Below are positions 35,431-44,297 of a stretch of 64,000 nt of DNA, piece by piece. Numbering within the stretch: the stretch's first letter is position 1; every line of letters begins with the position of its first letter. Source of the stretch: Streptomyces piniterrae (lineage in GTDB: Bacteria; Actinomycetota; Actinomycetes; Streptomycetales; Streptomycetaceae). Under the pieces are notes generated by a model. That model did not search any database and was not told where the DNA came from. It was given only the letters and a program-made list of their open reading frames with translations. The DNA lies in assembly GCF_005048155.1 (NCBI RefSeq), contig NZ_SUMB01000012.1:247834-311833 (forward strand), written 5' to 3'. A program made the position numbers and the translations under genes.

Positions 35431-36272
35431 CTGCGTAAGTGAGAGCGGACATCGCTTATCGGCAAGTTTGGGCAGCACTTGTTGATCACTGGGAAGGAAA
35501 ATGCCGTTGAGAACTGGCACCGCTGGGTGGGGCGTGTCGGCTACTGCTCGTTCGCCGGACTCCTCGACTCCAGCATCTCTTCATTTGCTATGCCCGCTGA
35601 TCTGAGGCATCTATCCGAAGGGCCTGTTCCGTGCTGTCGGCTGTTCCTGGCCGCCCTTCAGGTAACGTCCGCGAAGGCGGTGGGGCGCGGACGGTTCGGG
35701 AGGAACTCCTTGATCCGCTGGGCGCATTCGCGTGGGCTCGCCGTACTGGTGTCGCACTCCAGGTCGTAGTCGCCGTGACGGTGAACCAGGTCGTACTGGT
35801 GCGCTGCGAGGCCCGGCGTGCGGTCGCCCCGGGCCTGCTCGCGGCGGGCCAGTTCGTCCAGCGGGCAGTGGACGCCGACGAACAGCACGTCCTCGGGCCG
35901 CAGCACCGTCAGGCAGTCGAGCAGCCGCCACGGTTCGCTGAGAACATGGTCGACAACAATGTCGTTGCCCACCTCGGCCATGGCCGCAATCGAGCGGTGG
36001 AAGCCCATCCTGGTCCGCCGCAGCGCGGCGTCGAGCTCCTCCGTCCCGAGCTCCCGTTTGCTGCGCATCGCGTTGAAGCCATCCACCGCCAGGTGGAAGA
36101 AGACGCCGTCGTCCAGGATGTCCACGAGCTCCCGCGCGATGCTCGACTTCCCTGAACTGGAGGTGCCATTGAGGAAGATGATCCGACCGGATGTCATATC
36201 GGCATAGTTACACGGCACCGCCCTGACGGTGCGTTCAGAGGGGCAGGGTGGGGTAGTGGTGTCAGGCTCGGC
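35431..36272. repeat. Right arm of an inverted duplication
   Basis: Reverse-complement match to 20863-21672. Carries the CPT gene of canonical length and an extra segment of about 35 bases near 35560. The shared outer edge is the CTGCGTAAGTGAGAGC side at 35431. Confidence 0.9.
35658..36197 (-). CDS. Chloramphenicol phosphotransferase-like kinase
   Basis: A 179-residue P-loop kinase nearly identical to the product at 20931-21527 but ending TAFADVT, the usual length for chloramphenicol 3-O-phosphotransferase (178 residues in S. venezuelae). Walker A NGTSSSGKSS, catalytic-type Asp in HLAVDGF, RGDR lid. A few substitutions separate the twins, so the duplication is recent. It would inactivate chloramphenicol-like compounds if substrate specificity is kept. 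Confidence 0.88.
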   Translation of the reverse strand: MTSGRIIFLNGTSSSGKSSIARELVDILDDGVFFHLAVDGFNAMRSKRELGTEELDAALRRTRMGFHRSIAAMAEVGNDIVVDHVLSEPWRLLDCLTVLRPEDVLFVGVHCPLDELARREQARGDRTPGLAAHQYDLVHRHGDYDLECDTSTASPRECAQRIKEFLPNRPRPTAFADVT

Positions 36273-36349
36273 TAGGCCAGAGTTCTCATTGTCCCGCAGC
36301 CCACTGTCAGCGACCCGCCCCACGTGGCAGCAGTCACCGCCTACCCGAT

Positions 36350-36720
36350 GACCTACACAGGCACAGCGACGACCCACGCCCTCGCCCTCGCGTCAGTGCC
36401 CACACCGGGCCGGCAACCGTGCATGCAGCCCGCGCACACCGTCACACGACGTTCCTGGCACACGGCGCCCGCAGCGGCAACACCCCATTGGTGACCGCGG
36501 TGCCATGAGGCGCTGACCCGGTCTATCCACAGCCGGAGCAGATGTGCCAAGCGGCCGGCGCGTTCAAGCCGGTGTTCCCGTGCCGCCGCCGCGGCGGCGA
36601 CTGACAGCGGCCGCCGACGTAACAGCGCCGGCACTTCTCGGCAGAAGCAATCACGGCACCGGGCCCATGATTTCGCCGGCCGGCACCTACTGCTCAGCTG
36701 CTGCTCAGCACTCCTGCGGT
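36350..36720 (+). repeat. Dispersed module copy 1, degenerate small membrane gene
   Basis: A decayed copy of the module best seen at 57260-57660. Recognisable parts are TVTRRSWHTAP near 36445 (intact copies read ATRRSWRTA), the CAGATGTGCCAAGCGGCCGG region near 36540 and the CATGATTTCGCCGGCCGG tail near 36665. It joins the 3' end of the RNA ligase-like gene, as in the copy at 57 kb. Confidence 0.65.
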
Positions 36721-37442
36721 CGGTGGACCTCGCCCGTGCCCAGGGTGATCACCGCCCGGGGCCGCATGGGCCCCTCGCTGTGCCGGGAGAGCAAAACCAC
36801 CTCCTCGACCTCCGCCGACAGCGCACCGAGCCGGAGGGCGCATTCGGCGGCCAGACGCTTTGGGTCCTGGGTACGGCCGAGCGACAGATGCGGGGTGAAG
36901 CGGCCAACGCGCCTGCGGCAGAGCGGGAACCGCAGCCCCAGCTCCCGGTGGAGATGGGCCCACGGCGCCGGGCCGGCCGCAGCTGGGTCGAGCCACAACG
37001 TCGCGTAGTGCCGGTGCCGGAAGTACCGCACTCCGGCCAGGCGCGCCGTGAACGCGCTACTCCGCGCCGCCGCGGCCGCCAGCAGCGGTAGGGCCTGCGC
37101 GAACGCCTCTTCCGGCACGAAGCCGAACAGTAGATTCACGTGTGGCGGCCAGCGCCGTACCTGCGGATCGTGCTCCCAGCGGATGTCCTGAATCACCGGC
37201 CACAGCCTCCGCGGTGGCAGCCACGCCACCGCCGTCCGGGCCGTCGGCGCCACCTCGAGCACATCTGCCGGCTCGGCCCCACCGAAAACCGGATTCCCGT
37301 CCACCCCACCATGGTCCCAAAAAGGGCCCGGAAAACCCTCCAGAACCTCCCCGACACGGCGCACGCCGAGCCACGGCCCGTCACTCGCCACCACCCACCC
37401 ACCCGCCGGCCACGCCCGCCCGTCCTGAGCATCACGGCACAC
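36705..37442 (-). CDS. 2'-5' RNA ligase-like 2H phosphoesterase
   Basis: A 245-residue protein. The 2H signature is present: PPHVNLLFGFVPE (first His) about residue 100 and TPHLSLGRTQDP (HxS, second His) about 185, with WLDPAAAGPAPWAHLHREL between. Such proteins make or break 2'-5' or cyclic phosphate bonds in RNA; HVN departs from the usual HxT/S, so activity is uncertain. The first 70 residues look shortened against homologues and the true start may differ. Fragments of the same gene occur at 15971 and 57680. Confidence 0.75.
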   Translation of the reverse strand: MCRDAQDGRAWPAGGWVVASDGPWLGVRRVGEVLEGFPGPFWDHGGVDGNPVFGGAEPADVLEVAPTARTAVAWLPPRRLWPVIQDIRWEHDPQVRRWPPHVNLLFGFVPEEAFAQALPLLAAAAARSSAFTARLAGVRYFRHRHYATLWLDPAAAGPAPWAHLHRELGLRFPLCRRRVGRFTPHLSLGRTQDPKRLAAECALRLGALSAEVEEVVLLSRHSEGPMRPRAVITLGTGEVHRPQEC

Positions 37443-38298
37443 TCCGTTGACCGCTTCCTCAACCGACTAACGCCGGGTCGAAAACCCCGGCCATGCCGCC
37501 CGCGCAACGGGACGCGTTCACCCCCGAGCTGCGGGCCGCGAGCGTCGACTGTCGCTTCGTGTCTACGGCGGAGCCCTGCATGCCCTGCACGTCTTCCACC
37601 ACCCGCCGGTCCACCAGACCGTGCTCCCCGATGTCGGCCGCCAGCCACGGCGCGCGCAGTGAGCCCGGCGCGACATCGTCGCCCTGCCCGCCGCGTGCCT
37701 GCCCATAGCGGAGTGATCCGGTCGGCAACCGCCATTCCCGGCCACGAACCAGACCGGTCGACCGCCGCCGGCTCCACTTTGTGTGACCTCACCGCAGCTC
37801 AGCGAAACGGCGACGACGTGCCCTGCGAGGGCCTCCCCACTCGGCAACGGCAACCGGCTCCGCCCGATACCCCGCCCAGCGCCCCGGCTCGCCCTCTGCC
37901 ATCACGCTCCTTGGCCGCGCCGGCGCCCCCGCGAGCATCGTTCGCCTGACAGATGTCCGGCAGGAACAGCACAAGCCGGCCCCGGCCACCTCTGCGGCCG
38001 TCTGCTCTGGCCACCGGCATCCCGGCCGGCGCCGTACGCGCCGCACCCGCCCCTGGCTGCCTCGCCGCGACGGCCATCAGAGTGCGATAGCCACTCAGGT
38101 AGATCCTGATCTTGCTGATGAAACCGCCGTGTGGGCGGTCCGGGCTTTGCTTCCAGCGCACGGATCCTGACGCAGGGGCCATGCGGAGTCGGGCTTTGCG
38201 CGAGCCGGCCGGCGCTCACCTTGGGTTGGCTCGGGAACCGTTTCCCCGGATCCTGCGTGACCTGTTGACGTGTTGTCGGCTGGTGGTGAGGGGACCGA
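37443..38298. other. Gap without recognisable gene
   Basis: About 850 bases. A minus-strand frame at 37459-37728 has an even look (AADIGEHGLVDRRVVEDVQG) but no start signal or family. The last 200 bases before 38299 are leader-like. Nothing supportable. Confidence 0.45.
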
Positions 38299-38859
38299 AT
38301 GAGGGTGCGGACGATGGTGAACGTGGCGGTATCGGCCTGTGTGGCGTTGATGGCGTGCGCGTGCGGCCCGGACAAGGCCAAGCAGGACTCGGACGCGAAG
38401 CCTTCGCAGCCGTCGGCGTCCACGCGGGCCGAACAGCCGCCGGCCACGCCGTCGGCGGCTGCTGGGACCGAGAAGCCGTCGGTCGGGCCGACCGGCGCCC
38501 GGTCCGCGCCCAGGACGAGGCAGGGCGCGATCCAGCGGTACGAGCAATACCTCCACGCTCTGGGCCGTCAGGACATCGACACGGTCTGTGAAGTGGCCGG
38601 GCCCGCCGCGAAGAAGGCACAGGACCAGGGGCTGGGCCCGTGCGCGTCGACGTACACCGCCGTGTTCCAGATGATCTCGCCCGCGCAGAAGAAGGCCCTC
38701 AAAACCGCGACTGTCGAACCACAACGCGTCACCGTGCGCACGCCCGACAAGATCGAGATGCCGGTCCAAGCGGTCAGGGCCTCCGCCACCTTCTCCGAAA
38801 GCGACCTGGGCAGCTACACCCTGGAGTACCTCCACAACGACTGGTACATCACCGACTGA
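38299..38859 (+). CDS. Predicted lipoprotein
   Basis: A 186-residue precursor: MRVRTMVNVAVSACVALMAC is a lipoprotein signal with a lipobox ending at Cys 20 (LMAC), followed by a Lys/Ser/Pro-rich linker to about residue 72. A small domain runs to the end (RYEQYLHALGRQDIDTVCEV, then AGPAAKKAQDQGLGPCASTY; LEYLHNDWYITD) and looks like an NTF2-type fold, common in Streptomyces lipoproteins. It would be anchored on the outer face of the membrane. Alone in its transcript. Confidence 0.8.
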   Translation: MRVRTMVNVAVSACVALMACACGPDKAKQDSDAKPSQPSASTRAEQPPATPSAAAGTEKPSVGPTGARSAPRTRQGAIQRYEQYLHALGRQDIDTVCEVAGPAAKKAQDQGLGPCASTYTAVFQMISPAQKKALKTATVEPQRVTVRTPDKIEMPVQAVRASATFSESDLGSYTLEYLHNDWYITD

Positions 38860-39500
38860 ACCGACGCGCCCTACGCGGAGCCGCCCCAGCGACGGCTCCG
38901 CGCGCACACCACCCGGCAGCCGGTCCACTGCGCCTGCCGACGCCCTCCCCGCCCGTACCGTGCTGCCGACTGCCTCCACCCCCACCGCTGGCCGCGCCCG
39001 GCGCCCCGGGCCGGCCGGCCGCCGCGGACCGCGGGGCTGGTGCCGCCGATCGTCGTTGCCTGGACAGCCGACAGCCGACAGCCGACAGCCGACAGCCGCT
39101 GATGTGGCCGCCTCAACGGGGCGTGCCAAGATCTTCGGGTGGTTTCGCCGGGCGTTCTTCCTCCCGGACCCCGCTTCTTGTCCTGATTTCCCAGTCGTAC
39201 GGCCGTAGCGCCGGGTACCCGCCCGCCTTGCCGGGGCGGGAACCTGGCTGCGCCGTCGCCGCACTCAACACGTGGCAACGAACAAGCCACACCTGCGAGC
39301 GCATCGCCCAGCGCAACCCCGACTCCGAGGCATTTTGGGCAGCGCCCCGCGCCCTGGCCGGCCGGCTGATGGCCCGCGGCCCGATCGCTACCAGGCCGCC
39401 GGGTGGTGCTGTCGAGCCTGCGGGAAGGCCGCACTGCGCGTCTTCTCGCTGCTGAGCCCCCTGGGCGTGAAGGTGTCATGGCAGTGGCAACGCCACGCTG
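38860..39500. other. Gap with a heptanucleotide array
   Basis: No gene can be supported between the lipoprotein and the lasso remnants. A repeat array lies at 39064-39098. A plus-strand frame around 39240-39440 (TWQRTSHTCERIAQRNPDSE) has mild coding character but no family and no start. Confidence 0.45.
39064..39098. repeat. Heptanucleotide tandem repeat, five units
   Basis: Five exact copies of ACAGCCG. Intergenic; a second heptamer array with a different unit occurs at 8928-8976. Confidence 0.95.
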
Positions 39501-39510
39501 TCGGGTGGGT

Positions 39511-39950
39511 TCAGGCGCCTTCGTGGTTGCTGCTCGGATGGGCAGGGGTAGCAGGGTGCGTGGGTGGGACGGTCAGGAGGGTTTGGTGGGTGCGGGGGTC
39601 GGTGGGTTCGCCGATGCGTTCTGCGTCGGCTTCGATCCAGGTGTGTGCGCTGAAGGGGGGTGTGCGTACGTCGGTGCACCAGGTGGGCCAGGTGCCGCGC
39701 ATCCGGCACAGCAGGGTGGCGGCGGGGGAGCGTTGGAGGCAGTGGGTGCCGGCGCACAGGGTGCTGGTGGTGGTGATGTCGCGCCGGGCGTGTAGGGCCT
39801 TTTCCCGGGTGGCGGGCGCGGCCCGTTGGCGTAGGAGTCAAAGGGCAGGGGATGATGCGGCGCGGTGGTTGGCGGGCCAGGAGCCGGGCGGCTGTGACGG
39901 CGAGGTGGGCGGCGGGGGCCGGTGATCGGGGGTGTCGAGGATGTTGCTCG
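39511..39950 (-). pseudogene. Lasso peptide B2 protease pseudogene
   Basis: The C-terminal half is clear: HARRDITTTSTLCAGTHCLQ, then RSPAATLLCRMRGTWPTWCT and SAHTWIEADAERIGEP, i.e. the transglutaminase-like Cys (in THCLQ) and His (in SAHTW) of lasso B2 leader peptidases. Upstream the expected AVTAARLLARQPPRRII and LLRQRAAPATREKALH segments exist but in different frames, with a stop at 39838. B2 would cut the leader from the precursor; here it is broken by at least two shifts. Confidence 0.8.
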
Positions 39951-40224
39951 TCGGGTCGTCGGCTGTTGGTGGTGTTCGGTCGGTCGGGCGCGGGTGAGCT
40001 GGTCGATCAAGCGCGTGATGTCGGCTGTGGCTTGGGTCGGGGTGACTGTGTGGGTGTCGGCGGGCTGCCGGGCGATCTGGTCGGGGGCGGAGCCGTCGAG
40101 GAGGGCGCGCAGGATGGCGGCACTGGGTCTCGTTGAGTTGCCAGTGGCGGCCCCTGCGGGTGTGCAGGAGGGTCAGTGCGTTGTCGGTGTCGCAGGCGGT
40201 CACGTCGGGACAGAGCCGCAGCAT
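39951..40224 (-). pseudogene. Lasso peptide B1 (PqqD-like) pseudogene
   Basis: From ATG 40224: LRLCPDVTACDTDNALTLLH, TRRGRHWQLNET, then a shift near 40135 and SAAILRALLDGSAPDQIARQ. This is the PqqD-like leader-recognition protein of lasso pathways, which binds the precursor leader. A one-base shift after NET breaks it. The gene follows the cyclase remnant and precedes B2, the usual order. Confidence 0.75.
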
Positions 40225-40229
40225 CGCGG

Positions 40230-41837
40230 GGGTGCTCCTTGAGGTGGCAGGGACGGGGTGCCGGGCCAGGTCGCGCAGCCAGGTTCGATGGCGAGGTTCA
40301 TCTCGATGGCCGGGCCGTCGGCGGCGGGATGGGTGGCGGGGTCGAGCCGGCAGCGGCGCAGCGCGTCCGGTTCGGCCAGCCCGGCGGCGACCAGGTGGGA
40401 GTCACGGCTCCGGTCATCCAGCACGTGTCGGTGGGCGCGCATCGCGGTGTGCCGGTCGGGCAGGGCGTTGCCTTTTGTGGCCCGTTGCGGCAGCGGCGCG
40501 GGCATGACGGGCTGCAGGGCGGCGGCCAGCAGCGGCTTGTAACTCCAGGGAGTGGCCGCCTCGTACGGGCGTACGCGCAGGCGATGGGAGGTGCCCGGCC
40601 GGCGCAGGCCCCGGGCCTGGGAGGCGAGCCATGCGTCGTAGCCGCGGCGGTCCGCCAGTGCGGCCGGCGCGGCCGGCGCCGTTTGGCGGCGTAGCCCACC
40701 AAGTGCCGCCAGGCCAGCGTGGGACGGCGGCGCATCAGGTCGTACGGGTGGCTCGGGGGCGGTAGCGCCAGGTGGTCACCACCCTGCCCGGCCAGGCGGC
40801 CGACCGCGCCGGTTGCCAGCACAGGCGGCGGTGCGCTCCCCGATGTGCGCCCGCATCGCATCGAGCAGGCGGTGCTGCTGGGCGAGGTCCCGCATCAGCG
40901 TGAACGGCTCATCCCTGGCTCCCGCCCCCGTGGCCAGACCGGTCAGATAGGGGGCAAGTCGGCGGCAGTGAAGGTGAGATGGACGCTCCGGGCGGGGAGC
41001 TGGGCTGCCACTTGGCGCGCGTAGGCCGAGTCCTCGTTGCCCGGGTCGCTCAGCTTGAGCGTCAGCGCGACCACTTCGGCACCGGCTTCGGCCGCCAGGA
41101 AGCACAGCGAGGTGGAATCCACCCCTCCGGACAGGTCCGCAGTCCACACCCGGCCCGCCCGACCCGGGCGGCAACCGCCTCCCGCAGCGTCTGCCGCAAT
41201 CCCAGATCGCCTCGGCCAGCGGCACGTTTTCCTGCGGCGGTTGTCACCACGCGCGTACCGTCCCGCGCCCCGCGCCGTCCACATCCATGGCCTGGCCGGG
41301 GGCCAGCGCGTGCACGCCCTCGAACATCGTCAACTGGTCCAGCGGATGCGCGGGAGCCACTAGCGAGGCCATCCCAGCGGCCACCTGTCGCACATCGACC
41401 CCGGCACCGGTCAGCCGGGCCAGTGTGCGTGCCCGGTCGGCCACCATCCGCACCCCGCCCACGTCCAGATGGAACAGACGCCGTTGCCCGCCGGCCGTTC
41501 CCCGCACGCACATCCGACCCGCGACCGAGGCCGGCACATGGAAGCTGCCCGGTCCGCCACGCACGGCCCGCTCGGCCTGGAGGGGCGTGCGCACCGTGCT
41601 GATGCGGCCAGGAGCTGCCCATCGGTCAGGCCGCAGATATCGAAGAGCGTCAGCCGCACCTCTCCTGCCCCAACGATCCGGGCCTCTGCCTCCTCCCAGC
41701 ACCCACCAGCCACGGGCGGCCCGAGGCGTGCGCCACCACCCGGCACGCGCGCTGCCGCAGTTCCCTGGATACGGCGGGCGCCGCCTCGCAGTCCGGCAGG
41801 ACCACGAACCCACGCCCACCACACGACTCATGGTCAT
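40230..41837 (-). pseudogene. Lasso cyclase (asparagine synthetase-like) pseudogene
   Basis: All parts of a lasso cyclase appear in order but across three frames: FVVLPDCEAAPAVSRELRQR, GRMCVRGTAGGQRRLFHLDV, FEGVHALAPGQAMDVDG, then the ATP-binding loop WTADLSGGVDSTSLCFLAAE at about 41110-41140, FTLMRDLAQQHRLLDAMRAH, GGDHLALPPPSHPYDLM and a KGNALPDRHTAMRAH tail. At least six frameshifts separate them. The gene overlaps the precursor stop (TGATG at 41835-41839). The enzyme would form the macrolactam ring; as read it cannot be made. Confidence 0.85.
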
Positions 41838-41974
41838 CAGAGGCCGTAGAAGGCGCCGAGGCCGTCATAGGCGCCCCCGGCGAAGCCCTCGGTCAGCTCC
41901 GTGTAACTCCCGACCTCCACCAGCACGGGTGTCTGGTAGGCCGTCACTTCCTCATCGACGTTCTCCTCGTTCAT
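41837..41974 (-). CDS. Lasso peptide precursor
   Basis: A 45-residue precursor read from ATG 41974 with GGGGAGG just upstream. The leader holds YQTPVLVEVGSYTELTE, which fits the lasso leader pattern YxxPxLxxxGxxxxxTx exactly, with Thr at the second-last position. The predicted core is GFAGGAYDGLGAFYGL (16 residues): Gly1 and Asp8 would form an 8-membered macrolactam, a class II lasso. The stop overlaps the cyclase start. The neighbouring B1, B2 and cyclase genes are frameshifted and no ABC exporter is seen, so it is either orphaned or rescued from elsewhere in the genome. Confidence 0.85.
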   Translation of the reverse strand: MNEENVDEEVTAYQTPVLVEVGSYTELTEGFAGGAYDGLGAFYGL

Positions 41975-42156
41975 GTCCTCCCCTTCCGTTCAAAACCGCG
42001 ACCGCGGGAGTGCGGATCACCCCACGAGCAGGGCGTCTCCCACGCCACCTGGAGTACACGGAAGGCCCTCATGTAGGTGAAATAGCCATATTTGCCTATG
42101 GGTTCAGCGGTCTCGGGCAGCGCCTCGCCGGACAGGTGGCGTAAACGTACTTCCGT

Positions 42157-42556
42157 GCCGCAGGCTCTGGATGCCCTGCAACCGGTTGTGGGCGGGCCCG
42201 CCGCGTGCGGCGGCAGTCACTGCCTGTGTGGTCGCCTGCGGGGGCTCGGCGACGGCCTACGCGGTCGCCTCGGGCCCTTCGCCGGGCCGGTGGCCGTGCA
42301 TCAGGGCGCGTCGGCCACACGGCGTTCCTGGCGTACGGCGGCCGTAGCGGCAACGGCCCTGGTCGTGGCCGCGGGGGCCTGTGGAGCGCTGGCCCTGGCC
42401 TACCCGCTGCTGGCTCTGGTGTGCCAAGTGGCCGGCGCGGTTGCCGGTGTTGCCGCCGCGGTGGTGACGGTGGCCGTCCGGCGCAACGGCGCCGGCGCTT
42501 GTCGGCAGTGGCAGTTGAGTACCCCGTCCTTCGTCCCGCTGCTTTCTCGGGAATAA
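42157..42556 (+). repeat. Dispersed module copy 2, small membrane protein
   Basis: Shares with 57260-57660 the lead-in GCCGCAGGCTCTG.ATGCCCT and a frame reading GASATRRSWRTAAVAATALV, then LALAYPLLALVCQVAGAVAG and VTVAVRRNGAGACRQ: two hydrophobic segments joined by a short linker. A frame change lies before GPVAVHQGA. Unlike copies 1 and 4 it is not followed by the RNA ligase 3' end. Possibly still coding from about 42300, but no start signal is convincing. Confidence 0.6.
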
Positions 42557-42607
42557 CCGGAGCCATCCACCGGTTACGTGTGTGGAACTGCCCGCACCTC
42601 ACTGCGA

Positions 42608-42659
42608 CTGCAGTTCACTGCACAAAACACCGCACCGCGGTGCACACCGTGAAGTGCAG
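42608..42659. promoter_or_regulatory. Nested inverted repeats upstream of the reductase gene
   Basis: CTGCAGTTCACTG at 42608 and CGTGAAGTGCAG at 42648 are imperfect inverted repeats of one another, and between them lies a perfect palindrome GCACCGCGGTGC (42632-42643). The site is 48-99 bases before the quinone reductase start, a typical place for a redox-responsive repressor. No regulator gene is adjacent. Confidence 0.55.
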
Positions 42660-42706
42660 GAACCGCACCACGTCGCGTACCGCGCGGCACAGCCCTAAGG
42701 AGCCTT

Positions 42707-43612
42707 ATGCGTGCCCTTGTCGTCGATCACTCCGCGCCCGGCCGTCTCGCGCTCGGCGCCGCCCCTGACCCGGTCCTCGGCCCCGATGAGGTGCTGGTCA
42801 AAGTCGCGGCGATTTCGCTGAATTACGGTGAACTGCCTCAGTCCGAGGGGGTCGCTGCCGGGACTGTCCCGGGCTGGGATGCCGCCGGTGTGGTCGAGCG
42901 GGCCGCTGCCAACGGCCGTGGTCCCAAGCCCGGCGACTCTGTCGTCACCTGGGGACGGACCGGCGGCTGGGCAGAGCTGCGGGCCGTCCATGTCGACGAA
43001 CTCGCGGTACTGCCCGAAGCGGTGGACTTCGCCACCGCGGCTGCGCTTCCCGTTGCGGGCCTGACGGCCGTGCGGGCGCTGCGTAGAGCCGGGGTGCTGC
43101 CCGGGCAGCGGGTGGCCGTCACCGGCGCGTCCGGCGGTGTGGGGCGCTTCGCGGTGCAGCTCGCCCATCTGGCGGGGGCCGAGGTGTACGCGTTCGTGGG
43201 CAGCAAGGCGCGCGGCGAGGGTCTGGCCGCGCTCGGTGCGGATCACGTACTGACCAAGCCCGCCGATCTCGATGCCCCGGTGGACGTCGTCCTGGACAAC
43301 GTGGGCGGGCCGTTGCTTGCCGAGCTGCTCGACCACATCGCCCAGGAGGGCAAGGTCATCTCCATCGGCGCCACTTCCGACGAGCCGACTCCGATCCAGC
43401 CCTACCAGCTGGTTCGCAGCCGGCTGACCCTCATAGGCATCCAGGCCGGCGGAGGCACCGCCGCCGATCTGGCCCACCTCGTCCGTCTTGTCGCCGACGG
43501 TCGTCTCCAGGCGAACGTGGACCGGGTGGCCGACTGGGGACGGGCAGGGGAGACCGCGACGGCCCTCGTCAACCGTGAGATTCGCGGCAAGGCGGTCCTG
43601 ACGCTGAACTGA
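42707..43612 (+). CDS. Zinc-free MDR family quinone oxidoreductase
   Basis: A 301-residue medium-chain dehydrogenase/reductase: GroES-like N-terminus (PDEVLVKVAAISLNYGELPQ), then the NADPH-binding VAVTGASGGVGRFAVQLAHL near residue 145 and a DVVLDNVGG segment. The catalytic zinc ligands are absent, as in NADPH:quinone reductases. ATG 42707 follows AAGGAG. It would reduce quinones or enones in the cytosol. Nested palindromes upstream suggest a TetR, MarR or HxlR-type control by a regulator located elsewhere. Confidence 0.9.
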   Translation: MRALVVDHSAPGRLALGAAPDPVLGPDEVLVKVAAISLNYGELPQSEGVAAGTVPGWDAAGVVERAAANGRGPKPGDSVVTWGRTGGWAELRAVHVDELAVLPEAVDFATAAALPVAGLTAVRALRRAGVLPGQRVAVTGASGGVGRFAVQLAHLAGAEVYAFVGSKARGEGLAALGADHVLTKPADLDAPVDVVLDNVGGPLLAELLDHIAQEGKVISIGATSDEPTPIQPYQLVRSRLTLIGIQAGGGTAADLAHLVRLVADGRLQANVDRVADWGRAGETATALVNREIRGKAVLTLN

Positions 43613-43664
43613 CCGCCCACACACACCCAGGGGCACGGCGAGCGCCAACGCCAATGAACCCGCC

Positions 43665-43860
43665 GCTGGCACAGGTGCGTCAAGTGGCCGGCGCGGTTTC
43701 GGGTGTTGCCGGTGCCGCCGCCGCTGCGGTGGTGACGGTGGTCGGTCGGCGCAGCGGCGCCGGCGCTTGTCGGCAGAAGCGATGGAGGTGCCCCGGTTGC
43801 ATGATTTGGCGGCCGGGCACCTGTTGCTCAGCACCCCGAAGAGTTCGTAGCCGATCTGAC
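43665..43860 (+). repeat. Dispersed module copy 3, 3' part only
   Basis: Holds the second hydrophobic segment (QVRQVAGAVSGVAGAAAAAV, then GRRSGAGACRQ) and the following ATGGAGGTGCCCCGG and CATGATTTGGCGGCCGG stretches shared with the copies at 36 and 57 kb. The first half is missing. Joined at about 43830 to an unrelated frame (HPEEFVADLTAAGRPEYRQR). Confidence 0.65.
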
Positions 43861-44297
43861 GGCTGCCGGCCGTCCCGAGTACCGCCAGCGGCTCGCTGAG
43901 CTTCTCCTCAAGGGTCAGTAGTAGCAGCCTGGGCCCTGCTTTTCTGCCGACCGGTGGGGGAGTGGGGTCCTTCTCGTATCCAGTGTCCGGTCTCTGTGGC
44001 GGTGGCCTGTGATCGGACGCTTACCTGGGGTTGGACAGATGTGGTCAGACGCCGGTCTTTGGGTTGTCTTTGTGCCGGTGGCTGCTGTGGGCGGGGATGG
44101 AGAATCTCACCTGGGTGGCCAGGACCTCCGTCGTTGTGGGTCTGCGCTGTGGCTTGAGCAGAAGCACTGCGCAGACCAGGGGAAGCCGCGCGAGTGAACC
44201 TCATGCCCGTCAGCGACTCATGACCAGGTGATCAGCGCCTACGGCACAACTGGGTGCCCCCTATGCAGCTTCGTCCGTCTGCTGGGTTGACACTTCG
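43861..44297. other. Gap, possible short gene remnant
   Basis: The first 60 bases end an open frame reading EEFVADLTAAGRPEYRQRLA and stopping at LLLKGQ, with good codon structure but no start; it looks like the tail of a lost gene. The remaining 380 bases show nothing. Confidence 0.4.

Noticed and set aside
42092..42556. Lasso ABC exporter upstream of the precursor
   Set aside because: The two hydrophobic segments belong to the dispersed small membrane protein module; no Walker or ABC signature motif is present.
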